64,000 nt of DNA, from assembly GCA_947561715.1 (NCBI GenBank), contig OX387202.1, forward strand, positions 19,791,001 through 19,855,000, given 5' to 3'. Made by a program: the position numbers and the translations under genes. This DNA comes from Ascidia mentula. Its lineage: Eukaryota; Chordata; Ascidiacea; Phlebobranchia; Ascidiidae. Under the pieces are notes generated by a model. It was not told where the DNA came from. It did no database searches and worked only from the letters and a program-made list of their open reading frames with translations. This document shows, piece after piece, positions 21,201 through 33,900 of the stretch (positions are counted from its first letter, which is position 1; each line of letters opens with the position of its first letter).

Positions 21201-21461
21201 ACTTAGTGTTGAGTTTTCCACTTCAGTATCTAAGGTCAAGAGCTCCTGACTATGGCATGTCTCACAGTATTGGAATATTTGTAACTACTTCTAAGTCCTT
21301 TTACTGCAACATGCAGTTTTAACTCCTTCCCGTTTCAGAGTAAATTGGCTCCGGACAGATCGGGAGGCTCTGACACCTTGGCCCAACAAAAGCGACAGTT
21401 CACATTGTTCATAATCATCGCGTTTGTGATGGGTGTCCTCCTGGGTTACATCCTGCTGTAA
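18228..21461 (+). CDS. VAP: VAMP-associated protein (VAPA/VAPB), ER tail-anchored MSP protein
   Basis: Six exons (18228-18291, 18467-18619, 19697-19800, 20216-20287, 20808-20975, 21339-21461) total 684 nt and encode 227 aa with perfect phase. The protein sits in the ER membrane and recruits FFAT-motif lipid-transfer and tethering proteins at contact sites. The MSP domain covers about residues 8-125, with [41 protein letters not shown], the VMLQP strand, KHKFMVQS, and the end [12 protein letters not shown] coiled coil follows ([22 protein letters not shown]). Last comes a C-terminal tail anchor ([20 protein letters not shown]). Human VAPB is 243 aa, so the architecture is complete. Intron 2 carries a MITE. 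Orthology to A versus B is not resolvable, as expected for a pre-duplication chordate gene. Confidence 0.95.
18728..19647. mobile_element. TTAA-flanked MITE (piggyBac-type target site)
   Basis: The element has perfect 15-bp terminal inverted repeats: AGTGCATATGACACG at 18728-18742 and its complement at 19633-19647. It is flanked on both sides by TTAA (18724-18727 and 19648-19651), the target duplication of piggyBac-type transposons. It is about 920 bp long with no transposase frame, so it is non-autonomous. It sits wholly within intron 2 of the VAP gene. Confidence 0.8.
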
Positions 21462-24400
21462 GCTCCGGGGACAACGCAGACTATACCTTCACTGAACAAC
21501 CTTTTCTTCTGTAGTCGTATAAATAGGGTTGATGTTCTTTCTTACAAATTTTACTCAAAGTCCACAGAGTTGTTTGAATGACACTCAATTTCGCAATAAC
21601 TTTAAGCGTAGAGACTGGTAGGGTTTCTTCCAGGACAAATATATGTTAGTGGTTCACTGGTTTTGTGTGTGGTGTTGGTACCTCTGTTATAACGACCAAT
21701 ACGCTGCTCCTAATGGGCCTGATATCATATCGTTTTACCGTGTTACCGTTGTGAGGATTTGCTAAAAGAGCTATATAAAAAGTGCTGGAATCCTCCTTTT
21801 GTGCTCTGTACCTTGTGTATTGTCTGCCTGCTTCAAATTTAACAGATATGTGTAGATATTTTTCTTATGTGATACAAACGCACATTCAAATATTTCAAAC
21901 TTGACCCTAGGTTTGTGTTGTGGTTCAACATCCTTTTCTAAGGCTTCCCACACACAATAACTTGCTTCCAAATGCAGTTACTGCATCAAAGTTTTGATGT
22001 TAGAATTCAGGACCTACTAGAGCCAGACTAACAATATTTATAATTTTACACTGATTTAATCACAGTAAATGTTATGCAATGGATGTGAAAGGCATTCTGA
22101 TGATAATGCCGGGCTACAATGTGCATGTGATTAAGGTTGCTTTGCCATTCATTACAGTTGGCGTTGATTGTCTTAAAAATACAGGAGTTGAAAAATAACG
22201 CGTCTGTTGTAGTTTCAGATGTAATTGAAATAGTTTAATGCAAATGTTGATCTTTGTTGTGTAACAGAGATTAAAAACAATACACCGCAGAACAAATACA
22301 TACAGATGAAAATTTGGGCTTGTGAACAGAAGTTGCTTCACAGCGGTGAGGCCGTTAGTGCACAAATCGTGCGTAACCACGCAAGCGTGACGAACGCCCA
22401 CAGGTTGTGTTGACTTTGTATGTGAAGGTGCCGAAAGGCTTGTAGGTCAACGCTTGGTTGGAGTGATATCTTCACGACCTTCTGGCTTATTTGCGTTCGA
22501 GATGTATCTTAAAAGTCTTAAGCCATATTACCTGGGAATGGTAAATGATGCTTAAAGTTAAACAACTTGAATTGTTTGCAAATATGTCGATGACAACAAA
22601 AACCAAACATTGTTATCGCTTGCTTGGGCACCGAGATGTAACAGTCCACAAACATTAGTTCCACAACTATTGACTTACCGGTGACTGGTATAAATTTCAA
22701 CAACTTCGTCTTTTTTTGCTTGATTCAACAGAAAAAGCTCAAATTTACACTTGGCCATCTGCTGCCGCTTCTCGCATCACATGACGCAACGTAACAATGC
22801 CATTTGTGACGCAAACGTAGCACTTTACGCTTCGCTTTGGAAATTAGATTAGTGTCTTGAAATAGTTTGTGCCACTCTTTGAAGTGTTGCGAGGCAACCT
22901 TTCCCACCCACGAAAGTCTCAGAAATATTAGGTCAACCAGAAACGTTTTCTTTTCGGCGTTTAGCACACCGGAAGGTAACGTCATCACAGAATCTTAACA
23001 TCAACAAATTACAAAATATAACAGAGAGCATTTGTTCTTTCCTCAATAAAAAGGTGCCTTTTTGCTAACAATTCACGCAAATAAGAAAATGGTAAGTGGA
23101 ATTTCAACATTTAATGTGCACTGTGTAACTTGAGTTGTACCTAATTGCACAAATATTACATAAACTTGCGTGTTTTATGTATAAGGGATTCGGCCAATCG
23201 ACCTATTGTGTCGTTATCTGTCACCAAACTGCAATGGCGAGGCCTAGTAGTGATAGATAGAAACAGTGGCACGGTCTGCAACACACTTTTGTGTTTCATT
23301 TTTGGCACGACGTTGGTCGTCCGTCTATGCGAGAAACAGCGCCACTTAGCGACAAACAATTTTGCTAAATTGAACCGCGCGGCGTCGACAGAAATCTGAA
23401 ATTACCCGAAGCATATTTTTGCAATATTATTTGTGCAAAGATTATGAAAATCATTCCCTATCCTGTTGCAATCGCCGTGACGATTTCCACCTCTTCTACT
23501 TAACATAAGCAGCAGGGAAACGTTTATATCCGCATATAAATAGGACACGGTTGATGCCTTAGTTTAGCGAAATATATTTGTCTTAAATAAGAAAGCTGAT
23601 TGATTTGAGCCTACGGAAATAAACGTCCCGCGCCGCTTGCGCTATGTTTTGTGTTCAGATTTCAGGCCACAGAAACAATGTTAGAATGCGATTTTGGCGG
23701 ATTTTGATTTACTTTACAGTTTACATTAATTTCATTGTTATGATTGTTTCGTTCATTGTGTCGTAACAAAGCAGCAATATTGTTTTAGACTTTTAATCTT
23801 CGGCAATTTATTTTGTCACGTGGCGCGTGGCGTCGCCAATTCGTGCGCGGAAGCGACCGGTCTTTCTGACGTCACAATAACAGCGCGCGATGACGCGAGG
23901 TTGTTACCACATAATGTTTCACTGTTCAAGGGACGGACAACCCGGAAGCTGACAGCTTCGAATATGAGAGTGTAACAACATAACCTGCATGTTGTGCGCA
24001 GAATAGATCATAGGTCAAGTCGTCATAAGTACAAAACGGACGAGATTTGCATGAAGATGTTTAAAAATATCAGAAACAACTTATTTGCTTGGTTTCCATT
24101 CTTTTGTTTCGTTCTGTGTGTTCCAACCATGCGAAATAGCGGCAAGTTTAACTTTCCAGTGTATTTACCTAAGAAGGAAGTAAAAGCAATTTGGAGCCAA
24201 TAATACGAATTGTGTATAAGCTACAGACAATAAAGGTTTCAAAGCAATAACACTTTCGATATTATTCCATAAATAAGAAGTTTGTTTACTAAACTTTGCT
24301 CAGATTGACACAACATCAATTTAAAGTGTGAAAACAGTAGTGGAAAGCAACCTTTGGAAACAACACAATGTAGAAGGCATCAATACATTTAAATTAGCAG

Positions 24401-27400
24401 CTTCCTGTATTCCCGGGTCGCCTTGAATAGCTATGCCAAAATCGTGTGTCTACTCATTATTCAGCAGAGGAGGTGGTACAGGAGTTGTTGACCTGCAGAA
24501 GACGCCACTGATCGTCTGCTAATTTGCAGATGTTTTCAACTGTTATAAATAAGCTGGCCGAAAAAATTTAGTGCTGATACGAATGTGTTTTGGGGCAAAT
24601 ATGACTCTTTTGAAGCATATCTAGGTGCTTGGGCAGTTTTTAACACAACTATAACAAGGCATTTTGGTCAGTGTTTCTGTGAAGGTGAGAATTTCGTTTC
24701 AATCCTTTTTGTTACAACTATTTGTTTTAACGTACATGTCGCTTGCAATGTCAGACAGAAATGCACGCGCGATATTCGAGCTTATGTTTATCAACAAGGG
24801 CTATGGGCACGTATAATATCTATATAGGGTCCGGTGTTTCACTACGGATAAACTTGATACACTCAGTATTCGAAACAAGCAACTAACTTGTCATCACCGA
24901 CCACCATTATTTCCTCGTTACGAAGGAAACGAACAAGTGTTTGGCTTTCCTGTTTGAGATGACGTCACTGAAGGAAATGTCGTTTGAATTCTGACATAAT
25001 TTTTCGTGTCATTCCGAGAGAGGCTTTTGCTTGTTTCGCCGACACCATATTTCGAATAGGAAGATGTTGAGTAGTTCGCGATCGGGCATCCGGTTACAGA
25101 GCATCGTTGTTACATTATAGGTGCCAGTATACAGCGGATGTAGGTACACAGGGAAGGGTTTGACTTTGTGGGTCCACAATTAACGTGGCAGGGCTGCAGG
25201 CGTAGAGGAAACCTGTTTAGATCTTTGGATTTGTGGAGCTTTGTTGGCGTGGAAGCAAAATTAAACGAAACTGTTTGTTAAATTATCATGTTACTGCTAA
25301 ATTATCATGTTAAAAATAATCTGCCCTTTTTGTGGTAAGGGCAGATTATTTTTGTCTCAAGAAACTTGGAATTGTGTGAAACATGTGAACAACATCACAG
25401 TGGAAAGATTGTCGTAAAAAACAAGTCCGGCCACCTCTCAGAAGTAACTTTCTGGCGCAATTTCGGACAATTTTTCTAATGGTTACTGTTATAAGAAGGA
25501 CACGCGGTCCATTCCGCCTTTTTGAATTCCATCTTAATGATGACCATGGGAAGTCGCGTGTTTAATCCTACAGGCTTTGCTGCATCAACAGGACATTCTG
25601 CGGCAACAAATTGTGTGTGGGTCGCGTTGCCGTTGTGTGTGATCTAATTTCCTGTCAGGCATGGTGTGCAAGCGTAACTATATGATGTCCCTTGTTGTCG
25701 TTTGCAGCTACTTACACTGTTCAGACCTGCTTAGTGGGTTGTAGCGACTTCCTATTTCAAGCTGTGTAACATTTCACTTGGAACCCTAGGTTTTGTTGCG
25801 TAAGCGTATAGATAATTAGTAGAATCTCAAGTTGTTATGTAGGAAACGTTTTGCTGCTGCTGCAATACAGCTTCACAACGAGGTGGTTTTGAATTGGGGG
25901 ATGTAGTGCAGGGTTAGAAATGTGTAACTTTCCCCAACTTTTGTGCCTGCGTTTCCGCGACTGAAAACCTTTTTCTAAAGTTTGGGATGAAATTAAGCAA
26001 TTGCTGTTGCCAACGGTAACTTGTGTTTTGTGTGCAGAAAAAATTCCCTGTCAGAAAACTTTTACAAATGCAGTGTTTTTCAAATAGCGTGGGAATGGTT
26101 GGTTGCAGTCGTGTTATGATAAACGTGAAAAGGTGCCCGACTCATACTTAACGGTATGACAGGTCAAGTTTACTTGGTTTAAAGTTACGTGTTGACTTGA
26201 ACGAGCATTGGCAATTATTCATTTTAACACAGTCTACATTTAATACAACACTCCGTCATGCTGTCACGTGGCCTCAACGTTTCATAATCGCGGGCCAAGT
26301 GCGAAATTTGACACCGAACTGTCAGCGCTTTAGTCGGTTATGGCCTGATGGCGCCCGCTTCCAGCTAATGTAATCCAATCGAATTCGTCACATCGAACCT
26401 GCCTCAATCAGATTGCGATTGTTTGGAACGCGACCGTTCGCGATTTGTTTGTGACGCAGAATCGCGTTCTTATATTGCCCGATTTTTGCGAACTGTGGAC
26501 CGAAAAGAGTGACTCATTGGTAGACGAACAAAATCACCTCCCTAGATTACAACCGCGGTGGGCACTTATATCTACGTTTATGACGTCACAGACTGGCTAG
26601 GAAAGCGTCTGGAACCGCGGGAAAGCAAGGTGGAGTTTTGGGCGTCGGTTTCCTCGACTACGCGAGTTTGGGGTCGACTTCTCTCGCGAAAATCTGCCGG
26701 GCGCGGAGAACAGATAAGACCCATTACTGAAATTGCTTTGACAAGCTTTGGGTTTATCAGATTTGGGTGATTAATCGCTTTTTCCACTCCTGCTCACGTC
26801 GGTTGAGGCGAGAAAAGATCTGAACCGGTTTGCGAATGGTGAGGTCGAAAGGAAAATCTTTGAGTAAATTTGTGGGAAGAAAAAAGTAATTGTGAAATTT
26901 AAAAGCTTGGCTTTAGTTTGAAAGTTTCAGCGATGAAGAACAGATAGATTGTACTGTATCAGCAAAATATACGTCAGAATCAAAAGAGCTTTGTGGCTTC
27001 GAATGTTATGTAGTGGAATCATAGATTAGCCAATGACGCTTCTGTCCGCACGGTTTTGTTTCTACAAATTAGTCTTTAACCAAATTCTCTGCAGAAACTT
27101 TCTTAGAAGATATTTAAAGCTACATAGAAAACTTCGCATCAGGTCGTGTTGTGACTCCCTCTGTGTAAGTTGCTGCCCCAGATGGTTGGGGAAATGTAGC
27201 AACTCTGGGCAAAGGATTATTGCGAGCTTCACTCCCTGAGGTGGAAGGCGCAGTTTCATGCTCACTAGCTGATTGTGAAGCCAGCCCGTACAACCGGTTC
27301 GGAAATTCCAGCGCGTTATTTGCCAGGAAACAGCTGATCTGAATTTGAAACCTCAGGGAGTTTTGGCGCAGAGCGAGTAACTGGTCGTGAATGAAGTTAA

Positions 27401-27921
27401 ATTACACAAACAAAAGTGCATTCACAGATGGTGGCAAAATGCAAAACACAAGATCAGTGAAACCACATGGTGTTTAGTGTGCCGAAAAAAGTAATGTTTC
27501 AGTTGTTATGTGAGCGTAACTTTGACCATCATTAACAGAATAGTTAAAACAAAAACATGTTTGTAAAGCAATGCCTGTGTTGTTTTCATAAGTAAGGTTT
27601 TCGATTATGTTTCCTGCTGTAATTTACAGACAGCCATTTACCAGCACTTTCTACAGTTAAGATAACAGTGCAAATGTTTGGAAACAATCCATTACTTGTT
27701 TCCAGCTAAAGTTGTCACTATAAAGAACCTGGCAATCGATTACACCGGGATTAAGCCACGTTAATTAGTGCTTTTGCATAATACATGGAACCTGTGCTAC
27801 TTTACTTAATCATCAAATGTTGGTTTACAGCATAGGTAATAGTCCTAATGCAATGCATGTTTTAATCATTTAGTTTTTGACATAAGTTCAATTCAACCAG
27901 CGAACGGATTATACGCGAACA
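21462..27921. other. Large gene-poor interval between VAP and myosin X
   Basis: I find no complete gene in these 6.5 kb. Weak candidates are minus-strand frames near 22679-22988. One begins ATG at 22758 (MAKCKFELFLLNQ...) and runs to a GTAAGT donor at 22678; the other is an 87-codon frame from 22988. The two overlap in different frames and neither has a recognised domain. Segments near 23810-23900 and 26260-26820 are richer in CpG and contain TGACGTCA (CRE-type) sites, so they may be regulatory. A strong hairpin lies at 25312-25353. The end of the interval is the myosin X 5' region. Confidence 0.35.
25280..25353. repeat. Perfect 17-bp hairpin preceded by a 14-bp direct repeat
   Basis: AAAAATAATCTGCCCTT (25312-25328) pairs perfectly with its complement at 25337-25353 around an 8-base loop. 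Just before it, AAATTATCATGTTA occurs twice (25280-25293 and 25299-25312). Its function is unknown; it could be the remnant of a small palindromic MITE or a structured RNA. Confidence 0.6.
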
Positions 27922-30900
27922 ATGGCCGAATCTGACGTCACAACAGTGGTAAGTGTTCTATTCATACATTATTCAAATATATCAAAACACTCTATTGCGT
28001 AAATATGCTTTTACTCGCCCACCTTTAAAACAACACAGCATTCGGTATCATAGAGTGCATTGTTACGTCACACACGTGGGTTTGTGATGACCGGCCCGAG
28101 ACAAGCGGCGTGGAGGCAATTTCTCCTAGCTGTGTTAAAGGCACTTGGAAGTGCTTGAACGTTTGTGACCAATTGTTAAGTAATGTTTGTAAGATCCAGT
28201 GAAATACTTACATATGAAAGTTGACTGGACTCACCAGTTGCTTCAAGTCAACAAAGTCAATACAAAGTAAAATGCACTTTAACTCTGAAGAAAAATGTTA
28301 ATTTATTCCAAACAGACTTGATATTTATTGCAACAAATCATTTTAACAGTTATCAATAAATATCCTCGAAAGTGTAGCTCAACTCTACATAACAAACCAT
28401 CGGCTGCACATTTAATATATTGAGTTCAAATGTTCTTTTTTGACATCATATAGTGTGTATAGTGAAACCATCTATTGTAACACAGGGCGGAAGAGTTTGG
28501 TTGGTGAATGGTTCAAACGCAGACGAATGGACGCCGGCTGTGGTTGTTGAATGCGACGGTGTGGAGGTTGTGTACAAGACTGACTATGGAGAGGTAGGTG
28601 GTACTATAAAAAAGCCTGAAGCAATGTTTCGTTCGTTATGTGGAATGAATTGCTTTATTGTGGTATTTTTGTAAACGAACTTGGGTCATGGCACCAGCAG
28701 AAGGGACAAAATGGGGTCGCGTGTTTAATGTGTTTATGTTGAAATAACTGTACAGTACTTAACTGGTTTAAAATTTTAAGCTAACCATAAGTTTACGTGG
28801 AACAAGCACTTCCGCAACCGCCGTGACCGCAAACAAGTCCTTTGCGAACCACAACGTACATAACTTACAACCCAACAGTTCCACAAAAACCAACCAGCAC
28901 TCACCAGACACTTGTTGTCGTTACTGTTTGCTGAGCGGCTGTGACTCAGCGTGGCTTCCTTTGACGCAATTCTGTACCTTGGCTCTTGTTTACGTTTCGG
29001 ACCGATCGCATCCCTAACAAGTCGGCGATCGCAATGTTTCTCTCGTGTCTGCGCTACAGCCCTGCTGATGACCAAACATTTCTTAAATCACGTGTCTTTA
29101 CCCACTTGTAAACCGGGCCATGAGTCATTATTACAACTCGCTACAGAAAGGACGCCTTAACCTCATGATGTATTGATATTCGGAAAAACGGCCTTCGCTT
29201 GATCTATGGTTAAGTTTATCTGGCGCGCCTTGAAGATCGGTTGAGCGTGAAAATAATGCCTGCGTTTAACCGGTCAATGTTGCACGAAAAGTTGTGGTCA
29301 CCTGGCTTAAACCACGAAGCAGGCAATAAACCTTGCTTTAACTAACTTTAGTTTGTTACAAATGCATTGGAAATTCCTGAGAAACATTTACAACATTCTC
29401 GTGGCAATCACGTGTTTCTCGGTTGAAAGAGTGGGAGGTATTTTACTTCCTCCTATAATACAGGTAGTTACAGTTCTTCTTGCCATGTGAGTTTGACATT
29501 TGCCGAAACTTACTAATGCTTGCCAAACATTTGCGAGCCGTTTGTAAGGGCGATGTCCTGAATATGTTGACAAAGAAAGTTCATTGAACAAATCACAATT
29601 CGGGACGAAAATATTTTCAAACATTGAAAATCAGCTCCCTTGCCATTTTCAAACCGATGGCGTACCCAAGTTGTCATGCGTGCCTTACGATGTTGTGCAC
29701 CCTGTCCTAACTGTTATGCCACAAAATATGTAGCTGTGGAAGTAACCGATATATATTGCCTGTCGGCCTAGCAACCCTAGCACAAACCTTCACCGCTCCG
29801 TTATAAAACAACTGAAAGTTTTGGGCAGACTTCATGGCTTTGGGCAGTTTCTTTTCACTGTAGTACAGGAGTAATAATCACAATCGAGCGGTTTTCTTTG
29901 GGGCAAAACCAAGGTCGTGGAAAGTTTTGCCGCCTGTCTAATACGTTGCTCTCATCCGCCATTCGAAAAGATACGTGCGAAAGTGACGTCACAAAAGTGA
30001 TAACTTGGCGTTTTTAAAGGGAATGCAGAATCGTTTGCGTATTATTGGATTGGTAGAAGATGAATGGTTCTACTGCTGGGGAAAAATTGTTTTCTTTGCC
30101 AAAAAAGGTGACATTTTCAGCGTCACGCACAGAGCTTGTGTATTTCCTGCAACTTAGCTTCCCTGAAAGCTTTAATGCCGCTCAAACTTACTCTGTTCTC
30201 CTGCACAATTTCTCAATGCTTTCGATTTACACAAGATTTCAATGCCCTTAGTTGAAGCCATTGTTGTGAGTTTTGCGTTGAAACGTTTCCTGATATTAAG
30301 CGACTTAAAACACTGGTGAAAGGATTTTGGCTCCCGTCGTTTTGTACGTCACAATGGATGTAGAACTCCTCATTCATTTCAGGACAAGGAGCTTTGCTGA
30401 AACAAAAAATTCCCGGTTTAACGGCAGCAGGCAACGATCTCAAGGCTGATTCACGAGGAAATTATCTTTTTTATGGACTCATTACTTGATGAATTGATCC
30501 ATCCCAATGTCTTTAAATTTTCTACAAAACATATTTTTATTTTGTTCCATAGTTGCAGTTGAACCGATATATTGGTGTTTAACCACGAGGTAAATGCCTT
30601 TAGTTTATATTTACTGTCTCTATATGAACCATGGGCGGAAAAAAATACCCCCTGCAAACAGGGTGTACACACTGTTTCAACTTGTAAGGTCTTATAAGTG
30701 CAGCTGTTGACTGTGGCCAGCGAATCGACGTTGACCGAAAGGTACCACAAAGTGGAAATCTGTGTGCCTGCTAGTGTAAAAGCTTGCGCAGTGCCACAGT
30801 CAATAAGCTGCACTGCCTAAATTAAAGTGTAAACATTAATTGCTTGTTGCAATAGTAACATGACCTGCGGTCAGCTTAATTGGGAACTACAGTATACAAA

Positions 30901-33900
30901 TGCATGTGACCAAGGGTATTTTGTGGATGCTTTAAAAAAACTGTTGGAATTATTTTAGGAACAACGAAAGTGGGTTTCGGAGGTAACTGGGTCTGATGTG
31001 AAGCCGATGAATGGAGTCAACGATGGAGTCCCGGACATGGCGAAACTCTCCGAGTTGAACCAAGCTACTATTCTATGCAATCTGAACACCAGATATCAGA
31101 AGAACGACATTTACGTAAGAGCTTACGTTTTTACAAACAAGATGTGTTTATAATTTGTACCTTGGGTGGGGTTTGATTGAGAGTGATTTGGTTTTGCATT
31201 TGGGCTGAAAATGATCGCGATTATTGTCGCAAAAGTTGATTTGTGCGACCGACAGAATTGCCTTCGTTGAGTCTCCACACCCTTAGTTCCTCATATCTTT
31301 ATTGCAGTGAATAATTTGCGCCTGTGTTTCCTGCGCTTCAACCCGATTGTGATAAAATGAATGTTCGCTCTGCAACACAAAAACATAACATTTTAAACGT
31401 TATTAAAGTTTCATAAAATTATCCACCCGGTGTTAATCGCACTTACTTTGCATAAAAATTTAAATAAAAATTTACATAAAACACGCATTAATTTTGGCGC
31501 ACTGAATGAACGTAAAAGTTTATGCCGAGTAAAAAGGGTTTGGTTCTCGGTTAAGGTTTTGTTGTGGTTTCGGATGTGTGTGATTGTGTTGGAATATTTC
31601 GGTGGAAGTCGGGGATCTTTGTCTGAATATGTAAAGGCAACCTTATTGCACGGATTCTGTGGATGCAAAAGTACAAGGGTTTTTGTCAACCTGAGGTTTT
31701 GGTTTCCCCGAGACATTTGGTTATATGATGTATGTTAATAGCCGAAAACTAATTTTAACTTTAATCGTTGGGTTGTTCGTTCAACGTCTGTTTCACATTT
31801 TATGTAAACAACGACTTGGGTGTTTATCGATTTGTTTCAACACAAAACACAAATCACGAACGGATTAACCTCGAGAACCGCCAGCGTTACGAACAATTTG
31901 TTGCAATATTTTCGCGTGAACGAACGCTCAAGTCACGTGATCACTTTTCACACGTTAGTTAAGCTATCAATTCCACACATTAACGTCACCGAATGCGCAA
32001 CACACGAACCTTGACAGATTGACGTAGCCCGGGGAAGGGTTTACGCGCACTTACCTCATATAATTACCTGGGAAGTGGAACCGTCTTTAACACCACACAT
32101 TTGAAGACGCATTTTCAAACGACCCATCTTATGTAATTAACGATGCTGCGTTAAAGCTTCTGAGTAATCAGAATTTTTTCCCAAGTTTGAAGTGATTTAA
32201 TTGATTTGCTGAGACGACGCCCCGACAAATCGATTGAAATTGATTCAGTGTTTCTGCGAACATCACTCAGACATAACACGATTCACGCCAAAGCTTCACA
32301 ACATAAACGGACGAATATCAAAGCAAATTATTGACCATGCAAAAGCGAAAAACCTCAACCTTCGTATAATGCTGAACCCGCTCATTGTTTTTGTACCACT
32401 TTCATATTAGGGGTTTCCATCATTTTAATAACCGAAAGCAGCCGTGCTCGAATCATTAAATCCTGTGTTACGTCATCAGTGATGACGTATAAACCTTGTT
32501 GCGCAGACCTACATCGGTTCAATCCTAATCTCTGTGAACCCTTACAAACGCCTCCACGACCTCTACTCCGACGATGTTTTGGCGAAATACAAAAACAAGG
32601 ACCTAGGAGAGGAACCTCCACACGTGTACGCTGTATCCAATGAGTGCTACACGTGCATGTGGAAGAGGGAGGAAAATCAATGTGTGCTCATCAGGTGGGT
32701 GGACTTGAATCCCATGAGAACAAGTAAAACATCAGGAGGTTTGTTAACGATCTATAGGAAATGTCAGCCCTGGGGTTGTTTCGGTTGAAAATGTTTTTGA
32801 ACATTTATGTGAGGTCGTTGGGGGCAAACTTTTATAAAGAAACGAATCGTTTTTTTTATGCATATCCCGTCTCATACTCATGTCGATAGTTTGAAAAGTT
32901 TGAAAACGCGTTACCTCCGCTCCCCTGGGTCCGGATTTAAATTCAATCCACATCACCACAGAACGTCATGCGATTATTTCCATTATAAGCAGATTTAAAC
33001 GAAAGATTTTTTCCCGGAACCCGGTTTCCACCCCACAAGCGCATGGTGCATATTTGGCGCCGAATCATGTTTAGCATTTTCCGGTAATGTGTGACGTGGC
33101 AAATTAGCTGACCTTTGATTGGCTTAACAGTTGCCATGGCAACAGGTCACGACTGAGTCTAGTTTGGTGTGAGAACAAAAATTGTAAAATTGGATGATTT
33201 GGAGATTAGCGCTAAACATGGACATGCGTGTATTTAAACACTTGATGTGAACGCACGGCGTGTTTCGGGGAAAGGTTTTGGTTAATTGCAATTAAATAAG
33301 GTTTAAAGATTGATTTCTATGTTGTATTTCCCTCAACAACCACAGACCGACTCGGCGTAACTCAAACGAACGTTTAAACAGAATCCTGTTTAAAACATTT
33401 TGGAAATCTTATCTATTGTAATCGAACGCAAGCGAATTGTTTTGGAAATCTTCAAATTAAGTTGACGGACGAGTTGCTGGGACTGCAACTCAAATTTTCC
33501 TGCTTTTAGTGCAAACACCTTTTCGTTATCTTTTCTGTTAATGCTATAATTGTAACCGAGCACTTTGTCTGTGACGGCGTTAACTGAAAAATTGTTCCCT
33601 GCTCATCAAGTACAGCAGAAAGTGAATCGCTAATTGACGTTAATACGGTTACTATGACAACCGAGGGAGACTTGCGAAAGGAACCAACATTTTACCACGG
33701 CAGAAAACTTTTTGGAAACACTGTTGCGTGGCCTGTGTTGTTGCATTCAACTCGTATCGTTACAAACACGTGTTATTATTCTTGTATTTCGTTGCTACGG
33801 AAACAACGTCGACAAACGTAACAATATGCTGACGTCAGACGTGACGTCAAATTTACGTGGTTCTGTTTTTTAATTGCTTCTAGAATTATAGGAGTTCATT

